Shown here: positions 1 through 8,759 of the stretch, piece after piece | Layout of the letters: the number at the start of each line of letters is the position of its first letter | How positions within the stretch are numbered: the stretch's first letter is position 1 | NCBI RefSeq assembly: GCF_001544615.1 | Contig: NZ_FCNV02000017.1 | Location: forward strand, 1-64,000 | From: Caballeronia concitans | GTDB lineage: Bacteria; Pseudomonadota; Gammaproteobacteria; Burkholderiales; Burkholderiaceae | Length of the DNA: 64,000 nt | Direction of reading: 5' to 3' | The notes under the pieces: generated by a model | What the model was told of the DNA's origin: nothing | What the model saw: the letters and a program-made list of their open reading frames with translations, nothing else | Database searches by the model: none | Program-made: the position numbers and the translations under genes

Positions 1-81
1 CGGCGCCGCGATTTTCGCGAGCGAGCCGCCGAACTTGCCGACCGCTGTACGCGCGGCCGATACGATCACTACGTCAGTCAT
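1..81 (-). CDS. phaA: Acetyl-CoA acetyltransferase (beta-ketothiolase), N-terminus only
   Basis: Only the first 27 codons lie in the window; the gene continues past position 1. The start reads MTDVVIVSAARTAVGKFGGS, the classic opening of thiolase-family acetyl-CoA acetyltransferases, which condense two acetyl-CoA to acetoacetyl-CoA. The ATG is at 79-81 and is preceded by AAAGGAAA, a usable ribosome binding site. It lies 89 bases downstream of phaC on the same strand, matching the phaC-phaA(-phaB) polyhydroxybutyrate operon of Burkholderiaceae. The partial sequence alone cannot separate PhaA from other thiolases; the phaA call rests on the neighbour. Confidence 0.85.
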   Translation of the reverse strand, partial: MTDVVIVSAARTAVGKFGGSLAKIAAP

Positions 82-170
82 TTCAGTTTCCTTTGGCATC
101 GAATGTTAATGCCGTTTCGTGAGTGCCTATGCGGCTTCGCGCACAGTCGCCATTCCCGCCTGCGCGCCGA

Positions 171-2213
171 TCAGCTGTCGCGCTCCAGCACATAACGGCC
201 TGGCGCGGCCTCGATAACGGGATGATCTTTCGACCCGAGCGATGCGCCCGGCTTCACCTGCTCGCCCGCGTTCGCGGCGAGCCATTCCGACCACGTCGGC
301 CACCAGCTTCCCGGATGCTCGCTCGCGGCTTCGAACCACGCGTCGGGGTCGTCGGGGAGCTTGCCGTCGGCGCTGTCGATCTGCCAGAAGCTGCGCTTGT
401 TCTTCGACGGCGGATTGATCACGCCCGCGATATGCCCCGACGCGCCGAGCACGAACGTCTGCGGCCCCGAAAGGATGGGCGCCGAAGCATACGCCGATTT
501 CCACGGCACGATATGGTCTTCGCGCGAACCGTAGATGAACGTCGGCACGTCCAGCTTCGACAAGTCGATGGACTCGCCGCACACGGTCAGCGCGCCCGGC
601 TCGCGCAGCTTGTTCTCGAGGTACGTGTTGCGCAGATACCAGACGCACATCGGGCCGGGCAGATTCGTCGAATCGCTGTTCCAGAACAGCAGGTCGAACG
701 CTTGCGGCGTGCGGCCCTTCAGGTAATTGTCGACGACATAATTCCACACGAGATCGTTCGGCCGCAGGTACGAGAACGTGTTGGCGAACTCGATGCCGCG
801 CATCAGTCCCGCCGGCGCGCCGTTCTTGCCGCCGATCGCCTGTTCGCGCATCTGCACGTGCGCCTCGTCGACGAATACGTCGAGCACGCCGGTGTCGGAG
901 AAATCGAGCATCGACGTGAGCAGCGTCATGGATGCCGCCGGCTCGTTGCCGCGCGCCTTCTCCACCGCGAGCGCCGTCGCGAGCAGCGTTCCGCCGATGC
1001 AGAAGCCGAGCGTGTTGATCTTGTCCGCGCGCGTGATGTCCTTCACGACGGCCATCGTTTCGATCACGCCTTGCTGCACGAAGTCGTCCCAGGTCTTGTG
1101 CGCGATCGACTGGTTCGCGTTGCGCCACGACAGGATGAACACCTGCTGCCCCGATTCGAGCGCGTAGCGCACGAGCGAGCCTTCCGGCGAGAGATCGAGG
1201 ATATAGAACTTGTTGATGCACGGCGGCACGATCAGCAAGGGCCGCGCATAGACCTTCGGCGCGAGCGGCTTGTATTGAATCAGTTGCACGAGTTCGTTCT
1301 CGTACACGACCGCGCCTTCGGTGGTCGCGATGTTCTTGCCGACCATGAACCGCGATTCGTCCGATTGCGAAATCTTGCCGCGCTGCAAGTCGCCGAGCAG
1401 ATTCAGCATGCCCTGGCGCAGACTCTCGCCCTTGCTTTCGATGAGCGCCTTCTGCGCTTCCGGATTGAGCGCGAGGAAATTGCTCGGCGAAGCCATCGCC
1501 GCCCATTGCTGCACGGCGAAGCGGATGCGCTCGCGCGTCTTCGGGTCGCTCTGGATCGCGTCGGCGAGTTCCTGCAGATAGCGCGCGTTCAGCAGATACC
1601 ACGCGGCGGTGAATGCGAACGCGGGCGTCGATTGCCACGCGGTGTCGGTGAAGCGCCGGTCCTTGAGCGCCGATGCGTCGATGTTCTGTTCGCTCGCCTG
1701 CTTCAGGAGTTCGGCGACATCGCGCGTGTAATCGCTTTGCAGCTGATGCAGCCGTTCGGGCGGAATGGCGGCGGTCGGAATTTTCGGCAAGGTCGGCAAG
1801 CCCTGCATCGCCGCGCCGAAACCCGGCATGCTGCTCGCGAGCTTCGCGAATTCCGCGAGACCGTTCATCTTCGTCATGTCCGGCATCTGCGGCATGCTGG
1901 CGATGGTCGGAAACGCAGTCGGAAATCCGTTCGGAAAGGCATTCGGAAAGCCGCCGAAACCCGGAAACGGCAAAGCACCCAATCCTGGCATGCCGGCTTT
2001 GGCGCCATCGGCCGCGTTCGCCGTAAATGCGCTCGCCGCCTGATTCGTCTGCTCAGTGATTTTGGCCCATTGACCGGGATCGGCCACGGATCGCCACGCG
2101 TTGAGCCATTGCTCGAACGCCTGCTGTACGCCAGTCGCTTCGGCTGATGAAGGTGCCGCGTTGCTGTCGGCCGTACTGGAGCGGGAAGATGAAGAAGAAG
2201 TTTTGGAAGCCAT
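171..2213 (-). CDS. phaC: Class I poly(3-hydroxyalkanoate) synthase
   Basis: Polymerises (R)-3-hydroxyacyl-CoA into PHA on the surface of storage granules. The 680-residue protein has a Ser/Ala-rich, poorly conserved N-terminus, an N-terminal PhaC domain and an alpha/beta-hydrolase core. The lipase-like box GFCIGG holds the catalytic Cys405; the triad is completed by Asp566 (in SREDHIVP) and His594 (in GASGHIAG). I chose the ATG at 2211-2213 (MASKTSSSS) because the 35 in-frame codons upstream look non-coding and an AGGCGGG stretch lies just before it. It is somewhat longer than the roughly 590 residues of the Cupriavidus enzyme, the extra length being the low-complexity N-terminus. It is followed by phaA. 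Confidence 0.96.
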   Translation of the reverse strand: MASKTSSSSSRSSTADSNAAPSSAEATGVQQAFEQWLNAWRSVADPGQWAKITEQTNQAASAFTANAADGAKAGMPGLGALPFPGFGGFPNAFPNGFPTAFPTIASMPQMPDMTKMNGLAEFAKLASSMPGFGAAMQGLPTLPKIPTAAIPPERLHQLQSDYTRDVAELLKQASEQNIDASALKDRRFTDTAWQSTPAFAFTAAWYLLNARYLQELADAIQSDPKTRERIRFAVQQWAAMASPSNFLALNPEAQKALIESKGESLRQGMLNLLGDLQRGKISQSDESRFMVGKNIATTEGAVVYENELVQLIQYKPLAPKVYARPLLIVPPCINKFYILDLSPEGSLVRYALESGQQVFILSWRNANQSIAHKTWDDFVQQGVIETMAVVKDITRADKINTLGFCIGGTLLATALAVEKARGNEPAASMTLLTSMLDFSDTGVLDVFVDEAHVQMREQAIGGKNGAPAGLMRGIEFANTFSYLRPNDLVWNYVVDNYLKGRTPQAFDLLFWNSDSTNLPGPMCVWYLRNTYLENKLREPGALTVCGESIDLSKLDVPTFIYGSREDHIVPWKSAYASAPILSGPQTFVLGASGHIAGVINPPSKNKRSFWQIDSADGKLPDDPDAWFEAASEHPGSWWPTWSEWLAANAGEQVKPGASLGSKDHPVIEAAPGRYVLERDS

Positions 2214-2505
2214 ACCCGCCTTTGACCTCTGAGTCTCGCAAGACTGATTGTGATGCAGGCATTGCCGGGCGTCTCGACCAGCGCGCAAATATGGGTGCGC
2301 CTCAAATGCGCGTGGCAAGAATTGCCTTGCTACGCCGTGCCCGATTGAATGAATTCCGGGAACATTCTTGCTCTAGGGTGTCGAGCATGTCAATGCTTCG
2401 TCCCGATTTTGCCGCAGTGCGATATTTTTATAATTATCGTTTTCCCCCATCGGAGAAAAGGCTTCCCCGCCGGGGTTGAAAATCGTCAATCAAATTGCGG
2501 ATGAA
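2214..2505 (-). promoter_or_regulatory. Gap upstream of phaC with AT-rich promoter-like stretch
   Basis: This 292-base gap separates pgeF from phaC. It is mostly GC-rich apart from an AT-rich block at 2421-2440 that on the minus strand contains GATAAT and TTATAA, the only -10-like sequences between pgeF and phaC; no good -35 is seen. A short CCCCGCCGGGG hairpin at 2465-2475, near the end of pgeF, may act as a weak terminator. A phaC promoter here is an inference. Confidence 0.3.
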
Positions 2506-3342
2506 TTAATCGGCAAGCCAGATCATTGCTGCCATGCGGCCGGTTATGCGGTCGCGCCGATACGAATAAAATCGCTCTTTTTCCGTGACCGTGCAATGCG
2601 TGCCGCCATGAATGCGCGCCGCGTCGAGGCCCAGGCCGGCGAGTCGCAGGCGCGCGAGCGCATAAATGTCCGCCATGTATTTGCCGTCGCTGCCTGTCGG
2701 CCGGAACGCGGCGGCGGTGGCATCGCGATGAATCGGGTCTGACGCGGCGACGAACGCATCCAGCACGTCTTCGCCGACTTCGAACGCCGCCGGTCCAATG
2801 GCCGGCCCGAGGTACGCATTCAGTTTCGATGCCGGCGCGCCCGCCAGCGCGGCAACGCGCTCCCCCGTCTTTTCGATGATGCCCGCAGCCAGTCCGCGCC
2901 ACCCCGCGTGCGCCGCGCCGACCGCGCGGCCTTCGTCGTCGCAGAAAAGCACGGGCAGGCAATCGGCCGTCATAACGACACACACGACGCCCGCGCGATC
3001 CGTCACGCTCGCATCCGCGCTGACGGGCTTCGATGCGCCGATGACCGCGTGCGCGTCTTCGACCGCTGCGCCGTGAATCTGCTGGAGCCACGCCGCATGC
3101 GGCGCGCCGGTGAGCGCGAGCGCGCGGCGGCGGTTTTCCTGCACGGCGTCGGGGGCATCGCCGGTGGAAAGGCCGAGATTCAGGCCACCCGCGCCGGGCG
3201 CGCCGCCATCGTAGGGCGCGGCGCTCACCCCGCCTGCGCGCGTCGTCACGAATGCGCGAACGCGCGGCGACACGCGCCAGTCCGGCCACAGGCAATGCCG
3301 GGGGTCCAGTGCGGCCTCAGCGCGGGCGTGGGAATCGGTCAT
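2506..3342 (-). CDS. pgeF: Peptidoglycan editing factor PgeF / YfiH-family multicopper polyphenol oxidase
   Basis: 278 residues, the usual size of the DUF152/YfiH family. The hallmark HAGWRG motif is present ([13 protein letters not shown]), as are the conserved TADCLPVLF segment and a late GGTHC motif that supply the metal-binding Cys/His residues. Family members act on purine nucleosides or phenolics in vitro and in E. coli correct misincorporated peptidoglycan amino acids. The start overlaps the rluD stop by 4 bases (ATGA), so the two are translationally coupled; rluD-yfiH pairing is widespread in proteobacteria. Confidence 0.9.
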   Translation of the reverse strand: MTDSHARAEAALDPRHCLWPDWRVSPRVRAFVTTRAGGVSAAPYDGGAPGAGGLNLGLSTGDAPDAVQENRRRALALTGAPHAAWLQQIHGAAVEDAHAVIGASKPVSADASVTDRAGVVCVVMTADCLPVLFCDDEGRAVGAAHAGWRGLAAGIIEKTGERVAALAGAPASKLNAYLGPAIGPAAFEVGEDVLDAFVAASDPIHRDATAAAFRPTGSDGKYMADIYALARLRLAGLGLDAARIHGGTHCTVTEKERFYSYRRDRITGRMAAMIWLAD

Positions 3343-4511
3343 GCTTCGTCGTCCTCGTAATCGTCGTCTTCGTCCCAGTCGTCATCGCCGATCTCGTAGA
3401 CCTGCGCGAAGTCGTCGTCTTCTTCGTCGAATTCGATGTCGTCGTCGCGTCCGAAGCCCAGTTCGGCGGAAAGCGTCGCCATGTCGTCGGGCACGTCCGC
3501 GCGCCAGTGCACGTCCTTGCCCGTCAGCGGATGAATCAGCCCGAGCCGCCACGCGTGCAGCGCCTGACGCGCGAAGCCGTTCGGCAGCGGCGTCACGGAA
3601 CGCTTGCCGCGCGCGTGTCCGTAGACCGGGTCGCCCAGAAGCGGATGGCCGACGTGCGCGCAATGCACGCGAATCTGATGCGTGCGGCCGGTTTCGAGAT
3701 CGCAGTGGATCGCGCTCACGGGCTGGCCCTTCCAGACCGCGCGGTCGATGGTCCGAAAGTGCGTGCGCGCCGGCTTGCCCGCCGCGCTCTGCACGACGGC
3801 CATGCGCGTGCGTTCGCGCGGATCGCGGCCGATGGGCGCGTCGATCGTGCCGTCCTCGCGCATGTTGCCCCACACGAACGCGACGTAACGGCGCTTCACC
3901 GTGCGCGCCTGCAACTGGCGCACGAGGTCGGTTTGCGCTTCGAGCGTGCGCGCGACGACCATCAGCCCGGACGTTTCCTTGTCCAGCCGATGCACGATGC
4001 CCGCGCGCGGCAGGCCGGCCGCGGCGTCGCCGTATCGATGCAAGAGGCCGTTCAGGAGCGTGCCGCTCCAGTTGCCCGCCGCCGGATGCACGACCATGCC
4101 CGCCGGCTTGTTGACGACGACGAGCGCGTCGTCTTCATACACGATATGCAGGGGCACCGGCTCCGGCGTGAACGCTAGCTGCTCGGGCAGCAGGTCCGGC
4201 ACGAGCGAAATGGTCGCGCCGAGCGGCACCGGCTGGCGCACCTTGGCGTTCGCGCCATCCACGAGCACGCGCCCTTCCTCGATCCAGCCCTGCAAGCGGC
4301 TGCGCGAGAACTCCGGGAAGACCTTGGCGAGCACCTTGTCGAGCCGGTCGCCCGCGAGTTCGTCGGGGACGCGGGCCGTGCGCGTGTCGACGGCGGATGC
4401 CGCCGGGTCCGCGCCGCGCGCCGATTCGGGCAATGCCGAGTCGTCGGCTGCATCGCATCGGCTATAATCTTTGAGTTGTTCTTTGGTACGACGAGTACTT
4501 GAGCGGGTCAT
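3339..4511 (-). CDS. rluD: 23S rRNA pseudouridine(1911/1915/1917) synthase
   Basis: RluA/RluD-family pseudouridine synthase acting on helix 69 of 23S rRNA. An S4-like RNA-binding domain ([20 protein letters not shown]) is followed by the catalytic domain with the HRLDKETSG motif; Asp177 is the nucleophile. The ATG at 4509-4511 is chosen because [17 protein letters not shown] is the first plausible N-terminus; codons upstream run into the bamD regulatory gap. The protein is 390 residues, longer than E. coli RluD (326), through a variable stretch before the S4 domain and a strongly acidic C-terminal tail of about 38 residues. It is transcribed divergently from bamD and coupled to pgeF. Confidence 0.94.
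   Translation of the reverse strand: MTRSSTRRTKEQLKDYSRCDAADDSALPESARGADPAASAVDTRTARVPDELAGDRLDKVLAKVFPEFSRSRLQGWIEEGRVLVDGANAKVRQPVPLGATISLVPDLLPEQLAFTPEPVPLHIVYEDDALVVVNKPAGMVVHPAAGNWSGTLLNGLLHRYGDAAAGLPRAGIVHRLDKETSGLMVVARTLEAQTDLVRQLQARTVKRRYVAFVWGNMREDGTIDAPIGRDPRERTRMAVVQSAAGKPARTHFRTIDRAVWKGQPVSAIHCDLETGRTHQIRVHCAHVGHPLLGDPVYGHARGKRSVTPLPNGFARQALHAWRLGLIHPLTGKDVHWRADVPDDMATLSAELGFGRDDDIEFDEEDDDFAQVYEIGDDDWDEDDDYEDDEA
4463..4468 (+). promoter_or_regulatory. TATAAT -10 hexamer, possible bamD promoter
   Basis: A perfect TATAAT lies inside the 5' end of rluD but reads toward bamD. No convincing -35 lies 16-18 bases upstream. If used, the bamD leader would be about 260-290 bases and would include the palindrome at 4580-4597. 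Inference only. Confidence 0.35.
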
Positions 4512-4579
4512 TTGAAGAAGATTTACGGGAACATCCCGAAGAACTGTTCCGGTGAAGTAGCGCGTGGTCGATGCCTTCA

Positions 4580-4597
4580 ATGACGTTTCAACGTCAT
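4580..4597. promoter_or_regulatory. Perfect 18-bp palindrome between rluD and bamD
   Basis: ATGACGTT-TC-AACGTCAT is two 8-base arms around a 2-base centre, in the 222-base gap between the divergent rluD and bamD genes. The short spacer argues for a dimeric-regulator operator rather than an RNA hairpin. The regulator is not known. Confidence 0.5.
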
Positions 4598-4733
4598 CGC
4601 GCATTCTGCGAGTCGCGGTCGACCGGACGGCATCCAACGGCACCGAAGGGCATGCCGCGCGGAGAGACTGCACCGGAATCACAGCTGCAAACAGCGAGAA
4701 TCAGCCAGTAATAGCCAGGACAAGCAAGCACTG

Positions 4734-5567
4734 ATGCGAGCCTTCAACACCATTCATCAATCGATGCGGCAATCGATCAAGTATCTGGCGCTGGCCGCGA
4801 GCGTCGCCATCGTCACGGCCTGTCACGGCCTGCCTGAGAAGACCGACGAAACGGCACTCTGGAACAACAACAAATTATATACGGAGGCCCAGGACGCGCT
4901 ATCCGGCAGCGACTGGGGCAAGTGCGCCAAGTACTTCGAGGCGCTCGAAGGGCGTGATCCGTTCGGCCACTTCGCGCAGCAGGCGCAGATCAACGTCGCG
5001 TACTGCAACTGGAAGGACGGCGAAACCGCCGCAGCGGACCAGGCCATCGACCGCTTCATCCGTCTGCATCCGGATCATCCCGAGATCTCGTACGCGTACT
5101 ATCTCAAGGGCATGATCCACTTCAACGACGACCTCGGTCTCTTCGGCCGCTTCTCCGGTCAGGACATGAGCGAGCGCGATCCCAAGTCGCTGCGCGAGTC
5201 GTATGACGCGTTCAAGGTCGTCGTGGACAAATATCCGCAAAGCAAGTACGCGCCGGATTCCGCGCAGCGCATGCGCTATATCGTGAACGCGCTCGCGTCA
5301 CATGAAGTGCATGCCGCCGATTATTACTATCGCCGGGGCGCGTATGTGGCGGCGATCAACCGCGCGCAGCTCGCCATTCGCGAATACAAGAACGCGCCGG
5401 CAACCGAAGACGCGCTGCACATCATGATGATGTCGTACCAGCGTCTCGACCAGCCGCAACTCGCCGACGACACCAAGCGCGTGCTCGCCGCGACGTTCCC
5501 GGACAGCCCGTATGTCACCGGCAAGCGCCGCGCGGGCACCGACAAGCCCTGGTATCAGATCTGGTAA
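4734..5567 (+). CDS. bamD: Outer membrane protein assembly factor BamD (ComL) lipoprotein
   Basis: Essential TPR lipoprotein of the BAM complex that inserts beta-barrel proteins in the outer membrane. The N-terminus has a basic region, the hydrophobic run YLALAASVAIV and lipobox VTAC (Cys30 from this start), followed by TPR-type helices (ALWNNNKLYTEAQDAL, the DP/HPDHPEISYAYYLKG segment). Either the ATG at 4734 or the one at 4764 (MRQSIKYLAL) could be the start; both leave a functional signal peptide, with the shorter form giving Cys20. The mature length of about 248 residues is normal. A strong terminator follows. Its partner bamB is at 24168-25310. Confidence 0.95.
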   Translation: MRAFNTIHQSMRQSIKYLALAASVAIVTACHGLPEKTDETALWNNNKLYTEAQDALSGSDWGKCAKYFEALEGRDPFGHFAQQAQINVAYCNWKDGETAAADQAIDRFIRLHPDHPEISYAYYLKGMIHFNDDLGLFGRFSGQDMSERDPKSLRESYDAFKVVVDKYPQSKYAPDSAQRMRYIVNALASHEVHAADYYYRRGAYVAAINRAQLAIREYKNAPATEDALHIMMMSYQRLDQPQLADDTKRVLAATFPDSPYVTGKRRAGTDKPWYQIW

Positions 5568-5608
5568 TCTTCGCGGAAACAGCCGGCGCCTCGCGCCGGC
5601 CTTTCGAC

Positions 5609-5636
5609 AAGGGCGTTCGATCGCCCTATTTTTTTG
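5609..5636 (+). terminator. Rho-independent terminator after bamD
   Basis: AGGGCG-TTCGAT-CGCCCT stem followed by a T-rich tail (ATTTTTTT). A second, GC-rich hairpin GCCGGCGC-CTC-GCGCCGGC at 5583-5600 precedes it, so bamD ends with tandem hairpins. Confidence 0.85.
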
Positions 5637-5748
5637 CTCAAAATTTTGAGCTTTGGCAACAAAATTTAGCAATCCTCAGATTTCAGTCAGGCATCGAACG
5701 CGCGATGGCGCGTCGTCTGAGCATGACAGGTTTTGACACGAGATCAGC

Positions 5749-6468
5749 ATGGCAACACCCGCTACCGGCGACGAAACGCTTCCGACGACTCTTCCGATGC
5801 GCACCCAGCGCGACGAATTCCTCGACACGATGGACCATCTCCTGCCGTGGCCGAGCTTGTGCGCGATCGTCGAACGGCACTGCGCAAACGGCGCAAAGGA
5901 CGGCGATGCGCAGCTTTGCACCGATGCCGTCGAGCGCATGTTGCGCGTGTGCTTGGTTCAGAGCTGGCTCGGCTTGTCCGATCGCGGATGCGCGGACGCG
6001 CTCATCGACAGCATCGCGGTGCAGCGCTTCACGCGCATCGATGCCGCGAGCGGACCCGCGCCCGACGCACGCGCGATCCAGCAATTCCGGGATTTTCTGC
6101 AGTCGCAGGGATTGGCCAAGCCTTTGCTGGCCGAAGTGAACGGCGTGCTCGCGGCGAACGGCATCCGCATCAAGGCGGGCACGAGCACGAACGCGCGCAT
6201 CGTCGCGGATATCGCGGGCGCGCCGGCCGTGGCAGAGAAGCCTCGTCCCAAAGCGAACGACCGCCCCGCGAACCGCAGGCCGCAACAAGCAAAGCCCACG
6301 TATGGCGACGCCTACGGCAGCCAATCGATGCGCTTCCGGCACGCACCGAAGCCCACGCCGTCCGGACCCGACGCCAGCGCGCGGATCGCTCAGGCGATCG
6401 CCAATATCGAGCGCATCGCCAACCGCGTTAGTCGGCCAGTTCCACTGCCGAATTCGGCGAATCGCTGA
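5749..6468 (+). CDS. Degenerate IS5-type transposase N-terminal (DUF772-like) protein
   Basis: 239 residues. Residues about 20-140 (RDEFLDTMDHLLPW, MLRVCLVQSWLGLSD, AIQQFRDFLQSQGL) follow the N-terminal domain of IS5/IS1182-type transposases, as known from that family. The protein ends soon after the point where the first catalytic Asp is expected: the family's T-x-V-D-A-T segment reads TSTNARIVA here, with Asn148 in place of Asp, and no DDE domain follows. Instead there is a basic, Pro-rich tail of about 80 residues. There are no flanking inverted repeats or target duplications, and codon use and GC content match the neighbours. It reads as an open, undamaged gene, so it is either a domesticated DNA-binding protein or an old remnant. 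Its last 41 bases overlap the convergent helicase gene. Function unknown. Confidence 0.7.
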   Translation: MATPATGDETLPTTLPMRTQRDEFLDTMDHLLPWPSLCAIVERHCANGAKDGDAQLCTDAVERMLRVCLVQSWLGLSDRGCADALIDSIAVQRFTRIDAASGPAPDARAIQQFRDFLQSQGLAKPLLAEVNGVLAANGIRIKAGTSTNARIVADIAGAPAVAEKPRPKANDRPANRRPQQAKPTYGDAYGSQSMRFRHAPKPTPSGPDASARIAQAIANIERIANRVSRPVPLPNSANR

Positions 6469-8656
6469 AGAACGCGCGCACCACGTCGAGTTCTCGCGTG
6501 CGCTTGAACGGCGGCAGGCTTTGCCAGATGCGCCGGCCATAGGGTTTGTCGACGAGACGCGTGTCGCAGATCATCAGCACGCCGCGATCCGTTTCCGCGC
6601 GAATCAGACGGCCCGCGCCCTGCTTGAGCGTAATGACCGCCTGCGGCAACTGATGCACCGCGAACGGGCTCAGCCCTTTCTTCGTGAGCGCGTCGAGCCG
6701 GGCGGCGAGCACGGGATCGTCGGGCGGCGCGAACGGCAGCTTGTCGATGACGACGAGCGAGAGCGCATCGCCGCGCACATCGACGCCTTCCCAAAAGCTC
6801 TGGCTGCCGACGAGAATCGCGTTCCCATACGCGCGGAAACGGTCGAGCAGTTCAGTGCGGCTCGCATCGCCCTGAACGAGCAGCGGATTGTCCCAGCCGC
6901 GACGCTCCATGACATCGCGCAGGCGCGTCGAGATGCGATCCACCGCGCGCAGCGTGGTGCACAGCACGAACACGCCGCCGCCCGCCGCCTCGATCACCGG
7001 CAGCGCGGCTTCGAAGACGGCGTCGGTGAATTGCGGCGACGACGGCTGCGGCAGATTGCGCGGCACGTACAACAGCCCTTGCGACGGGTAGTCGAAGGGA
7101 CTCGGCAGCGTCATCGAGCGGCGCGAATTCAGACCCATCTGCGCCGCGTAGTGCGTGAAGTCGCCGCGCACCGACAACGTCGCCGACGTGAAGATCCACG
7201 CGCGCGGCACGCCGGCGCGCTGCTTCGCGAAAATCGGCGCGACCGATAGCGGCGTCTCGTGCAACTGAACCGTGTGCGAGAACACTTCGATCCAGCGCAC
7301 CATCTCGTTCGGCTCCTCCTTCGCGGCTTCCTTCGCGGTGGCCTCGTCTTCCACGACGGCGCGCTCCAGCGGCGTCGGCGGCGTGGTCCAGCCCGAAAGC
7401 TGATCCTGCAACTCGCGCGCGCGTCGCACGAGCGCCTGCAACGATTCCGCCCGCTCCGCATGCGACGACAGCGCCGCGGCGAGCGCATCGAGATGCGTCT
7501 CCAGCGTGTCGAGCGCGTCGAAGAGCGGATGATTGTCCGGAAGCTGGCCGAGCGAAAAGCGCGCCGAATCTTCCTTGAACGCGAGCCGCAGGTCGCGCGC
7601 GGCGCGTTCAAGCGCGGCGCCGAGCTTGGTCCAGTCGGCGGCGTCGCGTGCGTGGCTCAGCCCTTCGGCGACCGTGTCGCGCGCAAGCTCGAGGAACTGT
7701 GTCGTCGAAAGCGTCTCGCCGAAGAAGAGCGTCGCGGTCTCGGGCAACTGATGCGCTTCGTCGAAGATGATGGTGTTCGCCATCGGCAGAAGCTCGGCCA
7801 TGCCGGTGTCGCGCAGCATCACGTCGGCGAAAAACAGATGGTGATTCACCACGACCACGTCCGCCTGCTGCGCCTCCTTGCGCGCCTGCATCACGAAGCA
7901 ATCCTTGTAATGCGGGCATTCCTGGCCGAGACAGTTGTCGCGCGTGGACGTGACCATCGACCAGACCGGCGAATTCTCGGGCACGCTCGCAAGCTCGGCC
8001 TTGTCGCCGGTACGCGTGATCTTCGCGAAGCGCACGATCTCCTGCAAATGCGACGTGTCCTGGCGCGACGGCAGGCGGCCGTTGTCGGCGGTGCGCTCCA
8101 GATAGTAATGACAGAGGTAGTTCGCGCGGCCCTTGAGCATTGCCACGGAGACGGGCACGGCGAGCGCGTCGCGCACCGTCGGGATGTCGCGCTGGAAAAG
8201 CTGGTCCTGCAGATGCTTCGTGCCGGTCGAGACGATGACCTTGCCGCCCCAGAGCATCGCCGGGACGAGGTACGCGTAGGTCTTGCCGGTGCCCGTGCCG
8301 GCTTCCACGATCAGCGTGTTTTCGCCGCCGTCGATCGCCGCCTTCGCGCTCGCGATGCCGACGTCGTCGGCGGGCGGCTCGTCGGGCGCGTGCGGCTTGT
8401 CCGATGGCCCGAGCTTGCGCGCCGGACGGCGCTGCGCTTCGAACATCGCGGGCTCCGGCATCGCGCGGCCGGAGGCTTCCATCGCGGCCGCGACGGAGCA
8501 CGCCATTTCGATCTGCGATGCGCGCGGCCGGTAGCCGTCGATGGCGCGCGCGAGCAGGCCATCGGCGGAGAAAATCGCATCGAGTTCGACGCGGCGCTTG
8601 TCGGTCAGCGCGAACGGCGTGCTCTCGGGATCGGGAGTGTGGACGGGAGTGTTCAA
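6428..8656 (-). CDS. DinG/YoaA-family ATP-dependent DNA helicase (XPD-like, Fe-S)
   Basis: 742-residue superfamily 2 helicase with Walker A (EAGTGTGKT), DEAH box (DEAHQLPE), four Cys of an XPD-type iron-sulfur cluster (LCHYYLE; NCLGQECPHYKDC), SFWEGVDVRG and the final QGAGRLIR motif. The C-terminal half resembles YoaA more than DinG. Such helicases unwind 5'-3' at replication blocks and R-loops. About 50 extra residues separate the N-terminal Q-motif-like GYRPRASQ from Walker A. The start is a TTG at 8654-8656: an in-frame stop lies two codons upstream and the conserved N-terminal segment must be included. No clear ribosome binding site precedes it. Confidence 0.9.
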   Translation of the reverse strand: MNTPVHTPDPESTPFALTDKRRVELDAIFSADGLLARAIDGYRPRASQIEMACSVAAAMEASGRAMPEPAMFEAQRRPARKLGPSDKPHAPDEPPADDVGIASAKAAIDGGENTLIVEAGTGTGKTYAYLVPAMLWGGKVIVSTGTKHLQDQLFQRDIPTVRDALAVPVSVAMLKGRANYLCHYYLERTADNGRLPSRQDTSHLQEIVRFAKITRTGDKAELASVPENSPVWSMVTSTRDNCLGQECPHYKDCFVMQARKEAQQADVVVVNHHLFFADVMLRDTGMAELLPMANTIIFDEAHQLPETATLFFGETLSTTQFLELARDTVAEGLSHARDAADWTKLGAALERAARDLRLAFKEDSARFSLGQLPDNHPLFDALDTLETHLDALAAALSSHAERAESLQALVRRARELQDQLSGWTTPPTPLERAVVEDEATAKEAAKEEPNEMVRWIEVFSHTVQLHETPLSVAPIFAKQRAGVPRAWIFTSATLSVRGDFTHYAAQMGLNSRRSMTLPSPFDYPSQGLLYVPRNLPQPSSPQFTDAVFEAALPVIEAAGGGVFVLCTTLRAVDRISTRLRDVMERRGWDNPLLVQGDASRTELLDRFRAYGNAILVGSQSFWEGVDVRGDALSLVVIDKLPFAPPDDPVLAARLDALTKKGLSPFAVHQLPQAVITLKQGAGRLIRAETDRGVLMICDTRLVDKPYGRRIWQSLPPFKRTRELDVVRAFFSDSPNSAVELAD

Positions 8657-8759
8657 AAGGAGCTAGATCCTGCGGATACTGCGGGTTTCGTGCGATGCGC
8701 CGCGCCGCCGGCGGTGCGTACCGCCGGCGAACGGCTGCTTCGGCGCGTCGTCAGGCGGT

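Noticed and set aside
123-2147. 674-codon plus-strand open frame over phaC
   Set aside because: Shadow of phaC; no family features, poor composition.
5749-6468. Active insertion sequence at this locus
   Set aside because: No catalytic domain, no terminal inverted repeats and no target duplication seen around the gene.
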